Below, piece by piece: positions 25,243 through 33,420 of a stretch of DNA of 64,000 nt. Position numbers and translations under genes: made by a program. The stretch spans positions 434,001 to 498,000 of the forward strand of contig NZ_JAPYPG010000001.1 in the NCBI RefSeq assembly GCF_029937755.1. Direction: 5' to 3'. How positions within the stretch are numbered: position 1 is the stretch's first letter; each line of letters opens with the position of its first letter. Origin of the DNA: Henriciella sp. GTDB lineage: Bacteria > Pseudomonadota > Alphaproteobacteria > Caulobacterales > Hyphomonadaceae. The notes under the pieces are model-generated. The model did not search any database and was not told where the DNA came from. It saw only the letters and a list, made by a program, of their open reading frames with translations.

Positions 25243-25422
25243 TTATGAGCGGCGATTCTCGTTTTCCTTCTCGGACTTCTTGATCTCGTCCTTCACCTTG
25301 CCAACGGTTTCCTGGCCCTTGCCTTCGGCTTCGAGCTTGCGGTCTCCGGATGCGACGCCGGCGACTTCCTTCGCCTTGCCTTCGACCTGTTTGCCCAGGC
25401 CTTTTGCTTTGTCATTACCCAT
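25243..25422 (-). CDS. CsbD-family stress protein
   Basis: This is a 59-residue, very hydrophilic protein beginning MGNDKAKGLGKQVEGKAKE, with a second repeat-like KLEAEGKGQETVGKVKDE. The lysine/glutamate-rich pattern with G-K-x-K-E and A-x-G-K is that of CsbD, a small general-stress protein of unknown mechanism. The gene has a ribosome binding site (AGGAAA) just upstream of ATG 25422. Confidence 0.9.
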   Translation of the reverse strand: MGNDKAKGLGKQVEGKAKEVAGVASGDRKLEAEGKGQETVGKVKDEIKKSEKENENRRS

Positions 25423-25527
25423 TTGAGTTTCCTTTCAGGAGTTCTTCCAGTCCCGTAGTAAAACATCAGGCAGAGGCGCGGCGTTCCGGGCCTCGTAAAA
25501 TTTAATTTGCATGCTAGGTGGCTAGCG

Positions 25528-27357
25528 ATGAGCCGCTTGCCCCCCAGGCCCGATCTTTCGTGGAAAGAGGATGGCACGCCAGTCGCCGGGCGTGTGGGTG
25601 ATGTTTATTTCTCCCGCCACAACGGGCTGGAGGAGACGCGGACGGTTTTTCTTCAGGGCTGCGGCCTCCCGGGCCGCTGGAAGGGCCAGCCGAGCTTCAC
25701 GATTGGCGAGCTGGGTTTCGGGACGGGGCTCAATTTCCTGGCGGCCTGGCAGCTCTGGCGCGAGACGCGCTTGCCCGGACAGTGGCTTCATTTTGTCAGC
25801 TTCGAAGGCTATCCGCTGGACCGAGCTGATGCCGCGCGCGCCCTTTCAGCCTGGCCGGAGCTGGGCGATCTGTCCAGCAAGCTCGCGGAAGCATGGCCCG
25901 AACGTGCATATGGCGTTCAGAGGATGGTCCAGGCCGAAGATGGTGTGACGCTCACGCTTCATACAGGCGAGATTTCCGAAACACTGCCACAAGCATCCAT
26001 GCTGGCGGACGCGTGGTTTCTGGACGGCTTCTCACCGGCTAAGAACGACGGCATGTGGGCCGAAACGCTTTGGCCGCTGGTACGGGAGCGCTGCCGCGAG
26101 GGCGCCGTGCTATCGACCTTCACCGTCGCCGGATCTGTCCGTCGGGGACTTGCTGCCGCAGGTTTCGAGGTCGAGAAGAGACCAGGCTTCGGCCGCAAAC
26201 GTGAGCGCCTGGAAGTTCGCATCGCCAATCAGCAAGCCCGGCAGCCTGACCCCTACGCCTTACGTCCGTTCGAAACCCGTGCTGGAAAGGTCCGCATCGT
26301 TGGCGCGGGGATCGCGGGGGCCTGCGCCACGCGTACACTGCTAGACCGTGGACTGGAGGTCGAAGTGATCGACGCGGCCACCGGTCCTGCGGAGGCCGCG
26401 AGCGGCAACCCGCTGGGCCTCGTCATGCCACGGCTCGACGCTGGCGATACGGTGCAGGCGCGGCTACTTATCGATGCCTATCTTGCCGCACGGCGCTTTT
26501 ATGCAGGCAGGCCCGGCGTCACCGAAACGGGCGTTGCGCAGCGTCCCAAGGATGAACGCGAGGCTGAACGGATTGCCAAGATCCTCGCTGATCCACCGCT
26601 TGGACTGGAAAATCTCGAAGCGCTCTCTGGCGGCGGCCAGCTCCACAAGCAGGCGCTGATCATTGAACCGGCGACACTAATCCCCTCCTTGCTGGAGGGA
26701 GCGAACTGCCGCTTCGGCGAGACGATCAGGATGGAGGGCCTGCAGGACGAGACACCGACGATCCTCGCGACCGGCTATTCCATTACCAGCCTGCTGGACT
26801 GGCTGCAGGTAGAGGGTCGGCTGGGCCAGGTTGAATCCTGCCGGATTGAGGTGGATTCGCCGGCATTCGCGCTCGCGCAGGGCGACTACTGCATCGCGCT
26901 GGGGGAGACCCGGCTATGGGGTGCAACATTCGAGCCTTGGACCGGCGGCGAAATCGCGGTCAACGATGCCGCGCAGGACGCCAATATGGCCGCGCTTGAG
27001 CGGCTAGATCCGTATTGGAGGCAGATGGCCCAGCAGGCAGAGATTGTGAGCCGGGCCGGCGTTCGCGCAACGACGCCGGACAGGCTGCCGCTGATCGGGC
27101 GCGCGCCCGATCCGGACGAAGCGATGAAGGTTTTTGATGGGGTGCGTCATGGGCAGCCCCTTAAAGACGATGCCCCGCTCGCCGGACCGCTGCTAATCGC
27201 TGGCGGTTTCGGCTCACGGGGCTTCACCTGGGGTCCCTGGGCGGGGGAGATCCTGGCCGGGCTGCTTCTTTCTGAGCCAGCGCCGGCGACGATATCTGCG
27301 CTTCAGGCCGTTTCACCAATGCGCCAGATTCTCCGGCGCCTGAAGCGTGGCGGCTAG
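25528..27357 (+). CDS. mnmC: Bifunctional MnmC for mnm5s2U34 tRNA modification
   Basis: This 609-residue protein has both MnmC halves. The N-terminal methyltransferase (MnmD, about 1-230) shows the SAM motif GELGFGTGLNFLAAW and DAWFLDGFSPAKNDGMW. The C-terminal FAD oxidoreductase (about 255-600) starts with VRIVGAGIAGACATR and ends with GGFGSRGFTWGPWAGE. It removes the carboxymethyl group of cmnm5(s2)U34 and methylates the resulting nm5U, in the wobble position of several tRNAs. The start is ATG 25528; a TTG 7 codons earlier is possible. Confidence 0.93.
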   Translation: MSRLPPRPDLSWKEDGTPVAGRVGDVYFSRHNGLEETRTVFLQGCGLPGRWKGQPSFTIGELGFGTGLNFLAAWQLWRETRLPGQWLHFVSFEGYPLDRADAARALSAWPELGDLSSKLAEAWPERAYGVQRMVQAEDGVTLTLHTGEISETLPQASMLADAWFLDGFSPAKNDGMWAETLWPLVRERCREGAVLSTFTVAGSVRRGLAAAGFEVEKRPGFGRKRERLEVRIANQQARQPDPYALRPFETRAGKVRIVGAGIAGACATRTLLDRGLEVEVIDAATGPAEAASGNPLGLVMPRLDAGDTVQARLLIDAYLAARRFYAGRPGVTETGVAQRPKDEREAERIAKILADPPLGLENLEALSGGGQLHKQALIIEPATLIPSLLEGANCRFGETIRMEGLQDETPTILATGYSITSLLDWLQVEGRLGQVESCRIEVDSPAFALAQGDYCIALGETRLWGATFEPWTGGEIAVNDAAQDANMAALERLDPYWRQMAQQAEIVSRAGVRATTPDRLPLIGRAPDPDEAMKVFDGVRHGQPLKDDAPLAGPLLIAGGFGSRGFTWGPWAGEILAGLLLSEPAPATISALQAVSPMRQILRRLKRGG

Positions 27358-27361
27358 CCGG

Positions 27362-27631
27362 TCAGCTAGCGGCGGCAAAGAAGAGCTGGACGCCTTTCTC
27401 GAGGCTGGCTTGCATCGTCATTTGAACGCCACCGGCTTCGATATGCAGGCCGCCTGAGAAGCTGGCGACGGCAGTCACGGCCAAGGTAACAAGGGCTGCG
27501 CCGAGCGCGATCCATCCGCTTGTCTGAAGGTTGCTGGGCATTGTGGTCCCCTGAGATTGGAGGTTGGTGTTGATCGGCTCTGGCATCTGCCGCCGCTCTG
27601 GTACGGGCATCTGAAGGATGAGAGCCGACAT
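27362..27631 (-). CDS. Small membrane protein at the end of the psp operon
   Basis: This 89-residue protein has a Pro/Gln-rich N-terminus (LQMPVPERRQMPEPINTN) and one membrane segment (GWIALGAALVTLAVTAVASF), followed by a short periplasmic or cytoplasmic end. No family is recognised. The start is ATG 27631, 3 bp after the pspC stop, so it belongs to the psp operon. It may be a late member of the phage-shock response (inference). Confidence 0.65.
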   Translation of the reverse strand: MSALILQMPVPERRQMPEPINTNLQSQGTTMPSNLQTSGWIALGAALVTLAVTAVASFSGGLHIEAGGVQMTMQASLEKGVQLFFAAAS

Positions 27632-27633
27632 GG

Positions 27634-28089
27634 TCAGTTCTTTTCGAGGTTGCGGAACTCGCGGCGGAGGCGCCACTCATCCGAGGTGACATTACGCTCG
27701 ATCTTCTGCAGGCGGTCTTCGAGATCCATGAAGCTGTACTTCAGGCCTGAATAGGTCGCCCGCGGGCGGTCGGAGACGCCGCGCCAGAAGGCTTCTTCTT
27801 CCGGCGCCAGGTGGGAATAGCCACGCGGCGCTTTCGACACGAGCATCACCATCAGGATGTAGGCGATGAAGATCAGCGGGCCTGCCACGAAGAAGAAGGC
27901 GGCGACGGTCAGAAGGCGGACCACGATCGGGTCCCAGCCGAAGCGTTCGGCGATGCCGCCACAGACCCCGGCGATCACCCGTTCCTTACGGGAACGGTAG
28001 AGGCGCTTGGGATTGCGCGAGCGGAACATGTCTTCATCAGACCCGTGCACCTTCTCGCGGTACTTGCGATGATGAGACGAGTTGGTCAT
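27634..28089 (-). CDS. pspC: PspC-domain membrane protein
   Basis: This 151-residue protein has a PspC domain at about 27-90: RLYRSRKERVIAGVCGGIAERFGWDPIVVRLL then two adjacent membrane helices (LTVAAFFFVAGPLIFIAYILMV). The later part (EEAFWRGVSDRPRATYSGLKY, LEDRLQKIERNVTSDEWRLR) is a coiled-coil region typical of proteobacterial PspC. PspC and PspB sense inner-membrane stress and bind PspA. The gene is third in the operon downstream of the sigma-54 promoter. Confidence 0.93.
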   Translation of the reverse strand: MTNSSHHRKYREKVHGSDEDMFRSRNPKRLYRSRKERVIAGVCGGIAERFGWDPIVVRLLTVAAFFFVAGPLIFIAYILMVMLVSKAPRGYSHLAPEEEAFWRGVSDRPRATYSGLKYSFMDLEDRLQKIERNVTSDEWRLRREFRNLEKN

Positions 28090-28100
28090 TGGTATGTGTC

Positions 28101-28358
28101 CTATTGGTCGAAGGAGGAACGAGGCCGGCGGGGGGCCGGCATCTCGTCGTCCGGTTGAGTGTCTGTCAGCTTTTCAAGCGTCTCGATGCGGCGTTCCATT
28201 GCCTTGGCGGAGCGCCAGAGGTCTTCCAGCATCCGCTCATCGTCGGGCTCCAGGGAGTTCTGTTTCCGCCACAGGGTGATGTAGTGGAACACCATGCCCG
28301 GAAAGACGATGAAGAGGGAAACGACCGCAACGATCGCGACGATAAATTCGGGGTCCAT
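28101..28358 (-). CDS. pspB: PspB envelope-stress protein
   Basis: This 85-residue protein has an N-terminal membrane helix (FIVAIVAVVSLFIVFPGMVFH) followed by HYITLWRKQNSLEPDDERMLEDLWRSAKAMERRIETLEKL, which matches the PspB amphipathic helix and coiled coil. PspB joins PspC at the membrane to release PspA from PspF. It lies between a small membrane protein gene and pspC, with 11 bp before pspC. Confidence 0.93.
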   Translation of the reverse strand: MDPEFIVAIVAVVSLFIVFPGMVFHYITLWRKQNSLEPDDERMLEDLWRSAKAMERRIETLEKLTDTQPDDEMPAPRRPRSSFDQ

Positions 28359-28360
28359 GC

Positions 28361-28465
28361 CTAGCCTTCCTTCGCTTCAGCCTGGTCGTCCATTTGCTGG
28401 AGGATGAGGCCTGGCACGATGATAACAGAGAGAATGGCTGCAAGCACAATCAGGGAGGAAATCAT
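28361..28465 (-). CDS. 34-residue membrane microprotein in the psp operon
   Basis: The frame is M-ISSLIVLAAILSVIIVPG then LILQQMDDQAEAKEG and stop. A single hydrophobic helix is followed by an acidic tail. It starts at ATG 28465, 6 bp after the pspA stop, and ends 2 bp before pspB, exactly spaced as an operon gene. A ribosome binding site is not strong. It resembles no known psp protein; it may be a small subunit that modulates PspB/PspC. Confidence 0.6.
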   Translation of the reverse strand: MISSLIVLAAILSVIIVPGLILQQMDDQAEAKEG

Positions 28466-28471
28466 TGTCTC

Positions 28472-29167
28472 TTACTCCTCGGTCTTGTCTGTTTTTGAGG
28501 ACTTGGAAGAGGCCTTGGCGCGCGACTTCTTGAGCGCTTCGAGTTCCTTCTCGACCTGCTCGTCACGTTCGAGTTCGGCGAACTGGGCTTCCAGCGTCGG
28601 CTCACGGCCCTTGATCGTGTCGGCATAGGCTTCCATTTCGTCGACCTTGCGTTCCACGCTGGCATAGCGGGCGAGCGCATCGTCCACCTTGCCGTCATAT
28701 GTCTGCGAGCGCATGCGGATACGTTGCTCTGCAGCTTCGCGGCGCATCATCAGCGCACGATGCTTGGCCTTCGCTTCGTCGAGCTTGGCCTGAAGCTTGG
28801 ACAGGTCGTCCTGATGCTTCTCGAAGGCTTCTTCGGCCGCGACCATCGCATGCTTGCGGCGCTCGATTTCGCCCTGGGCCTTCTGTTTGGCTGACAGCGC
28901 ACCGCGGGCAAGATCCTCACGGCCCTTGTCGATCGCGACTCCAGCCTTGTTGTCCCAGTCGTCGCGGACACGGCTATAGTGTTCGATCTCGCGTTCCATT
29001 TCCTTCTTGTCGGCCATGGCGCGGGCGGCAGAGGTGCGAACCTCGACCAGCGTGTCTTCCATCTCCTGGATGATCAGACGGGCAATCTTTTCTGGGTTTT
29101 CGGCGCTATCCAGCATTGCATTGATGTTGGAGTTGATGATGTCGCCGAGGCGGGAAAACAGTCCCAT
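28472..29167 (-). CDS. pspA: PspA/IM30 phage-shock protein
   Basis: This is a 231-residue, nearly all-helical coiled-coil protein. The start MGLFSRLGDIINSNINAML and the following helix LIIQEMEDTLVEVRTSAARAMADKK are conserved in PspA. It is an ESCRT-III-like protein that coats damaged inner membrane and, in unstressed cells, binds and inhibits PspF. It has a Lys/Glu-rich tail. The gene is the first long member of the minus-strand psp operon. Confidence 0.95.
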   Translation of the reverse strand: MGLFSRLGDIINSNINAMLDSAENPEKIARLIIQEMEDTLVEVRTSAARAMADKKEMEREIEHYSRVRDDWDNKAGVAIDKGREDLARGALSAKQKAQGEIERRKHAMVAAEEAFEKHQDDLSKLQAKLDEAKAKHRALMMRREAAEQRIRMRSQTYDGKVDDALARYASVERKVDEMEAYADTIKGREPTLEAQFAELERDEQVEKELEALKKSRAKASSKSSKTDKTEE

Positions 29168-29226
29168 TTTTTTATCCTTTCAGTCTCGGTGAATAGGGGG
29201 AGGAAACGACAGCCTCTTACAGGGCC

Positions 29227-29367
29227 CTAGAAGAACAGACCGCCGAGGAAGACACCGGCAGCGAAGAACATCCAGCATTCGGCCGGACGCGAAGCCAGCC
29301 AGCGGCCAAAGCGGCCACCCTCATGGCGGGCTTCCTGATAGTGAGTGTCATAACGGTGGTCGGTCAT
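29227..29367 (-). CDS. 46-residue membrane microprotein, first gene after the sigma-54 promoter
   Basis: The frame starts MTDHRYDTHYQEARHEGG and ends with the single hydrophobic segment WMFFAAGVFLGGLFF and stop. It begins at ATG 29367, about 48 bp after the predicted transcription start, and is followed by pspA after 60 bp. No family is recognised; size and place suggest a psp-related membrane peptide, perhaps a PspD analogue (speculative). Confidence 0.6.
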   Translation of the reverse strand: MTDHRYDTHYQEARHEGGRFGRWLASRPAECWMFFAAGVFLGGLFF

Positions 29368-29423
29368 TGTCTTGTCAGTCCTTCATTCGTTTCTGGCGAC
29401 GCCCATCGCCTGTGCCATACCTA

Positions 29424-29441
29424 CTTCAAGGACCGTGCCAG
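29424..29441 (-). promoter_or_regulatory. Predicted sigma-54 promoter for the psp operon
   Basis: Read on the minus strand, TGGCAC (29440-29435) is the -24 box, then GGTCC, then TTGA (29429-29426) as the -12 box; the consensus is TGGCAC-N5-TTGC. The -12 box differs at one base. It points toward the small ORF/pspA genes and away from pspF. Confidence 0.7.
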
Positions 29442-29526
29442 TTTTGGCGTAACCATTTAAAGCCCTGTTTTTATTATATTTAATTATTTTTGGCCCCGCC
29501 GAGAGAACACAGAATTCGTTTTTTTG

Positions 29527-29541
29527 ACGAAATTATTTCGT
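29527..29541. promoter_or_regulatory. Palindrome between the sigma-54 promoter and pspF (likely PspF site)
   Basis: ACGAAAT (29527-29533) T ATTTCGT (29535-29541) is a perfect dyad 34 bp before the pspF start and about 90 bp upstream of the -24 box. This is the position expected of a PspF upstream activating sequence, and of pspF autorepression. An overlapping imperfect partner, AATTCGT, is at about 29513-29519. Confidence 0.6.
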
Positions 29542-29574
29542 TGTTTATGCCTTTTATTTAGCTATATTGTTCAC

Positions 29575-30630
29575 ATGATTGGCGAAACACCCCAAATCGT
29601 CGGCGAGGCGCCGGAGTGGCTCTCAGCGCTTGAGCATGTCTCACGCCTTGCCCCTCTGGACCGCCCCGCGCTGGTCATTGGGGAGCGTGGCACCGGCAAG
29701 GAGCTGATCGCCGAGCGGCTGCACTTTCTCTCACGCCGCTGGGATGGCCCCTATGTGAAGGTGAACTGTGCGGCGCTGTCGGATGATTTGCTGGATTCCG
29801 AACTTTTCGGCCATGAACGCGGGGCCTTTACCGGCGCCACGGAGCGCCGGCAGGGCCGCTTCGAACTTGCGGATACTGGCACGATCTTTCTCGACGAGAT
29901 CGCGACCGCCTCCCAGCGCGTGCAGGAAAAGCTGCTTCGGGTAATTGAGTATGGCGAGTTCCAGCGCCTTGGCGGCGAAAAGGTGCTGTCCACCAATGTC
30001 CGCGTCGTCGCGGCCACCAATATAGACCTGCCATCTGCCGTGAAACGGGGCAGGTTCCGCGCCGACCTGCTCGACCGTCTGGCCTTCGATGTCATCACCC
30101 TGCCGCCGCTGCGCTACCGCCAGGGCGATGCGAGCCTGCTGGCGGATTTCTTCGCCCGGCGCATGGCCCGCGAGATGTTGGAGGATTTTCCCGGCTTCGC
30201 GCCGTCCGCCATAGCCGCCATCGAAGCTCATACCTGGCCTGGGAATGTACGCGAACTCAGGAACTTCGCGCAGCGCATCACAGCGCGCGCCCTGTCGGAG
30301 CCCAGCCCAGATCCGATCCGCTTCGACCCGGACGCCCTTGACCCCTTCGCCTCGCCCTTTCGCCCGCCACCGGACTTGAAAGATCAGCCTGAAGCCCCAC
30401 CTGAACCGGCTCGCCCAACCACCCCACAACCGAAACTCGGACTGCCTTTCGAGCAGCAGACTAAACTTTTCGAAACCGCCTTGATCGATGCTGCCCTTGC
30501 GGCACATGATGGCCATCAGGGAAAAGCCGCCGAAAGTCTCGGGCTGACCTATCACCAGTTCAGAGGCCTTTTGCGGAAGCACGATTACGGGAAGAAGCCG
30601 GGCAAACCGGACGAAGCCCCACAAGCATAG
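29575..30630 (+). CDS. pspF: PspF sigma-54 activator
   Basis: This 351-residue AAA+ enhancer-binding protein has no receiver domain. It has Walker A GERGTGKE (36-43), the sigma-54 contact loop GAFTGA (83-88) and Walker B GTIFLDEI (102-109), then a Fis-like HTH at the end (GKAAESLGLTYHQFRGLLRKH), joined by a Pro-rich linker (about 255-290). It activates the divergent psp operon and is held off by PspA. The start is ATG 29575 (MIGETPQIVG). Confidence 0.93.
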   Translation: MIGETPQIVGEAPEWLSALEHVSRLAPLDRPALVIGERGTGKELIAERLHFLSRRWDGPYVKVNCAALSDDLLDSELFGHERGAFTGATERRQGRFELADTGTIFLDEIATASQRVQEKLLRVIEYGEFQRLGGEKVLSTNVRVVAATNIDLPSAVKRGRFRADLLDRLAFDVITLPPLRYRQGDASLLADFFARRMAREMLEDFPGFAPSAIAAIEAHTWPGNVRELRNFAQRITARALSEPSPDPIRFDPDALDPFASPFRPPPDLKDQPEAPPEPARPTTPQPKLGLPFEQQTKLFETALIDAALAAHDGHQGKAAESLGLTYHQFRGLLRKHDYGKKPGKPDEAPQA

Positions 30631-30667
30631 CAGCTTTCTAAAGTTCCAACCTGCAAAGGAGATCACG

Positions 30668-31477
30668 ATGCAGGCTTCCCGGACCGCTCTTCAGGCAGGG
30701 CTTGGCGCCGACCAGTGGCGCAATGATCCTACGCCGTTTCTTGGACTCCCTTTCCAGGCAATGCAGACGCGACATGCCGCTCGCCAGATCGCCGCCAATG
30801 CGCTCGATGGTGATGGCTTCTGGTATGTCGTCACCCCGAATGTCGACCACATGGTCCGCCTTTCACGGCAACCGCACCTGCGTCCGCTCTACGAAGGCGC
30901 AGGACTTATCCTGAATGACAGCCGGATCCTCGAACTGCTCGCCAGGTGGGACAAGCTCGACCTGCCGGCTTCGCCGGGGGCCGACGTGGTGCAATCGCTT
31001 TTCGCTCATGAAGTCGACCAGGAAGAACCTGTCGTCGTCATCGGCTGCACCGCAAGCGAGATCACAGCCCTGAAGGCAAAGTTCGGCCTGTCCGATGTCC
31101 GCTGGCATGATGCGCCTATGGGCCTTCGGAAAAACCCGGAAGCCATCAAGAAGGCGGCCCAGTTCATGGCTGACAACCCGGCGCGCTTCCACTTCATCTG
31201 TGTGGGTTCGCCGCAGCAGGAGATGGTGGCGATCGCCGCTGCCGAGCATGGTGGCGTCTCAGGCGTCGGCCTGTGCTGTGGAGCCAGTCTCGATTTCCTG
31301 ACCGGCAAGTCCCGCCGCGCGCCGGAGTGGATGCGGCGCTCAAGACTGGAATGGCTGCACAGGCTCACGAACGAGCCGCAACGCATGGTCAAACGCTACC
31401 TGATTGATGGCCCGAAGATTTTCACCCTGTGGCGTACCGACCGGCGCCAGCGTCGGAAAGCCACTGAACAGCGCTAG
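30668..31477 (+). CDS. WecG/TagA/CpsF-family glycosyltransferase (GT26)
   Basis: This 269-residue cytosolic or peripheral glycosyltransferase has TPNVDHMVRLSRQP, ILNDSRILELLARW and the late motif RFHFICVGSPQQEMVA with VGLCCGASLDFLTGKSRRAPEWMRR. These are the GT26 signatures. These enzymes add N-acetylmannosamine (uronate) or a related sugar to lipid carriers for polysaccharide synthesis. No other polysaccharide genes surround it. The stop overlaps by 4 bp that of the zinc-finger gene on the other strand. Confidence 0.9.
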   Translation: MQASRTALQAGLGADQWRNDPTPFLGLPFQAMQTRHAARQIAANALDGDGFWYVVTPNVDHMVRLSRQPHLRPLYEGAGLILNDSRILELLARWDKLDLPASPGADVVQSLFAHEVDQEEPVVVIGCTASEITALKAKFGLSDVRWHDAPMGLRKNPEAIKKAAQFMADNPARFHFICVGSPQQEMVAIAAAEHGGVSGVGLCCGASLDFLTGKSRRAPEWMRRSRLEWLHRLTNEPQRMVKRYLIDGPKIFTLWRTDRRQRRKATEQR

Positions 31478-31677
31478 TTTTGCTGCGCCTCAGGGTCGAA
31501 GCGCCCGCCGCGCAGGACGAAACGGCGGTCGCAATATCCGCACTCGACCATTTCATCATCGCCCATCTCGTACCAGACGATCGGGTGGCCAAGCGGGCCA
31601 TTACCGCCGTCGCAGGCGACCCGATGTTCATCGGTAATAATTGTTTCCGGCGCTTCCGGCAGTGGCTTGGTCGACAT
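31474..31677 (-). CDS. zf-CHCC zinc-finger protein
   Basis: This is a 67-residue protein with Cys22 (VACDGG), H31 (LGHPIVW) and C46/C49 (VECGYCDRRFVLRGG), the CHCC zinc motif (PF10276) shared with the mitochondrial complex I subunit NDUFS6. Such alphaproteobacterial proteins are thought to be ancestral to that subunit. The role here is not shown by the neighbours. Confidence 0.9.
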   Translation of the reverse strand: MSTKPLPEAPETIITDEHRVACDGGNGPLGHPIVWYEMGDDEMVECGYCDRRFVLRGGRFDPEAQQN

Positions 31678-31785
31678 GATGTTTCCGCTTCCCCGATGTC
31701 AGCATTGCCCGCTTCAGATGTGGCGCATAGGTAGACGGTGTCGAGCCTTTGCGTCAATCGGACAAGGCATGGCCGGGGAGAATGA

Positions 31786-32424
31786 ATGATGAAACCGACC
31801 CTCTATCACTGCCGCAATGCGCGCTCCTTCCGCCCGCTCTGGGCGATGGAAGAGCTGGAAATGGACTATGAGTTGATCGTCCTGCCCTTCCCGCCACGCG
31901 TGAATCACAAGCCTTATCTCGATATCAATCCGCTTGGCACCATTCCCTTCTTCGACGATGGCAAGACGCAAATGACGGAATCGACCGGCATCTGCGAATA
32001 TCTCGGCCACACCTATGGGCCGACAGACCTTATCGTGAAACCAGGCGAGCCGGAGTATGGCGCCTATCTCAACTGGATGTTCTTCTCCGACGCCACCCTC
32101 ACCTTCCCGCAAACTCTCGTGCTGCGTTACGAGATGCTGGAACCGAAATCCCGCCGCCAGCCCCAGGTCGCCGACGATTACCGGATGTGGTTCGCAGGTC
32201 GGCTGACTCATGTCGAGCGCCGGCTGGAGCACCACAAGTGGATGGTGGACGACCGCTTCACCATGGCTGACATCGCGATCGGCTATGCAATCCTCCTCGC
32301 CTCGGTCCTGCCGCCGCTTGAGAATTGCATCACGCCGACCTGCAAGGCCTACCTTGACCGGCTGCGGAAGCGTCCGGCCTTTATTCGCGCGCAAAACATG
32401 CAAAAAGAAACACCGATGGTTTAG
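31786..32424 (+). CDS. Glutathione S-transferase family protein
   Basis: This is a 212-residue protein with the GST two-domain fold. The thioredoxin-like N-terminus has YHCRNARSFRPLWAMEELE (glutathione-binding region), NPLGTIPFFDDG and the E-S pair in MTESTGICEYL. The helical C-terminal domain has DRFTMADIAIGYAI. It may conjugate or reduce using glutathione; the substrate is unknown. It starts at ATG 31786 (or the next ATG 31789), after GGGGAGA. Confidence 0.87.
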   Translation: MMKPTLYHCRNARSFRPLWAMEELEMDYELIVLPFPPRVNHKPYLDINPLGTIPFFDDGKTQMTESTGICEYLGHTYGPTDLIVKPGEPEYGAYLNWMFFSDATLTFPQTLVLRYEMLEPKSRRQPQVADDYRMWFAGRLTHVERRLEHHKWMVDDRFTMADIAIGYAILLASVLPPLENCITPTCKAYLDRLRKRPAFIRAQNMQKETPMV

Positions 32425-32475
32425 CTCCGGCCTCCGGCGCCCTATATGACGCGCTGACGTGATTACGGAGGCTCC

Positions 32476-33417
32476 ATGTCCGCACCCGACTATGCCATCG
32501 AGGCCGAAGCGCTGGAAAAAGTCTACGCCGCCTCGGGTAAGATGCCCGAAAAGCGCGCGCTGAAATCCATCGACCTGAAGATTCCGCGCGGACAGATCTT
32601 CGGTCTCCTGGGCCCGAACGGCGCCGGTAAGTCGACTTTCATCAATATTCTCGCCGGTCTCGTCACGAAGACGGGCGGCAAGGCGCGTATCTGGGGCATG
32701 GACATCGACCAGCATCCACGCGCCAGCCGCGCGGCGATCGGTGTGGTGAACCAGGAGATCACCATGGACCCGTTCTTCACCCCGGAAGAGGCTCTGGAGC
32801 TTCAGGCCGGTTTCTACGGCGTCCCCAAAGACAAGCGGCGCACCAGCGAAATCCTTGATGCCGTCGGACTGCTAGATAAGCGCGATGCATACGTTCGCCA
32901 GCTTTCCGGCGGGATGAAGCGCCGGCTGATGGTCGCCAAGGCGCTCGTCCACAATCCGCCCGTTCTGATCCTCGACGAGCCGACGGCCGGTGTCGATGTC
33001 GAACTGCGCCGCTCGCTCTGGCAATATGTTCGCCGCCTGCACGAGGCCGGCACGACCATCATCCTGACGACACACTATCTCGAAGAAGCCGAAGAGCTCT
33101 GTGACCAGATCGCCATCGTGAACCATGGTGAGATCATCGCCTGCGAACCAACCAGTCAGCTCCTGAAACGCCTCGATCAGCGTATCCTGCGTGTCACACC
33201 GCGTGACCCCCTGGACGCTGTGCCGGAAAGCCTCAACAATCTCGACGCGGTGCTTCTCACCTCCGGAGATCTCGAAATCGCCTATCGCAACAACGAGACG
33301 GGGATAGGACGGATCTTGGAGCAGGTGCGCGAAGCGGGCATTGGCGTTGCCGATCTGTCGACCGACCAGCCAAACCTCGAAGACGTGTTCGTTGCGATGA
33401 CGACGGAAGCCGCCTAA
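32476..33417 (+). CDS. ABC transporter ATP-binding protein (ABC-2 type)
   Basis: This is a 313-residue ATPase with Walker A LLGPNGAGKST, Q-loop VVNQEITM, signature QLSGGMKRRLM and Walker B LILDEPTAGVD, followed by an H-loop (LTTHYLEEAEELC). The C-terminal 85 residues are an extra regulatory part. It resembles YadG/DrrA ATPases that pair with an ABC-2 permease for export of drugs, lipids or polysaccharide. No permease gene is next to it, so its partner is encoded elsewhere. It ends 3 bp from the convergent GST gene. Confidence 0.9.
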   Translation: MSAPDYAIEAEALEKVYAASGKMPEKRALKSIDLKIPRGQIFGLLGPNGAGKSTFINILAGLVTKTGGKARIWGMDIDQHPRASRAAIGVVNQEITMDPFFTPEEALELQAGFYGVPKDKRRTSEILDAVGLLDKRDAYVRQLSGGMKRRLMVAKALVHNPPVLILDEPTAGVDVELRRSLWQYVRRLHEAGTTIILTTHYLEEAEELCDQIAIVNHGEIIACEPTSQLLKRLDQRILRVTPRDPLDAVPESLNNLDAVLLTSGDLEIAYRNNETGIGRILEQVREAGIGVADLSTDQPNLEDVFVAMTTEAA

Positions 33418-33420
33418 GCG

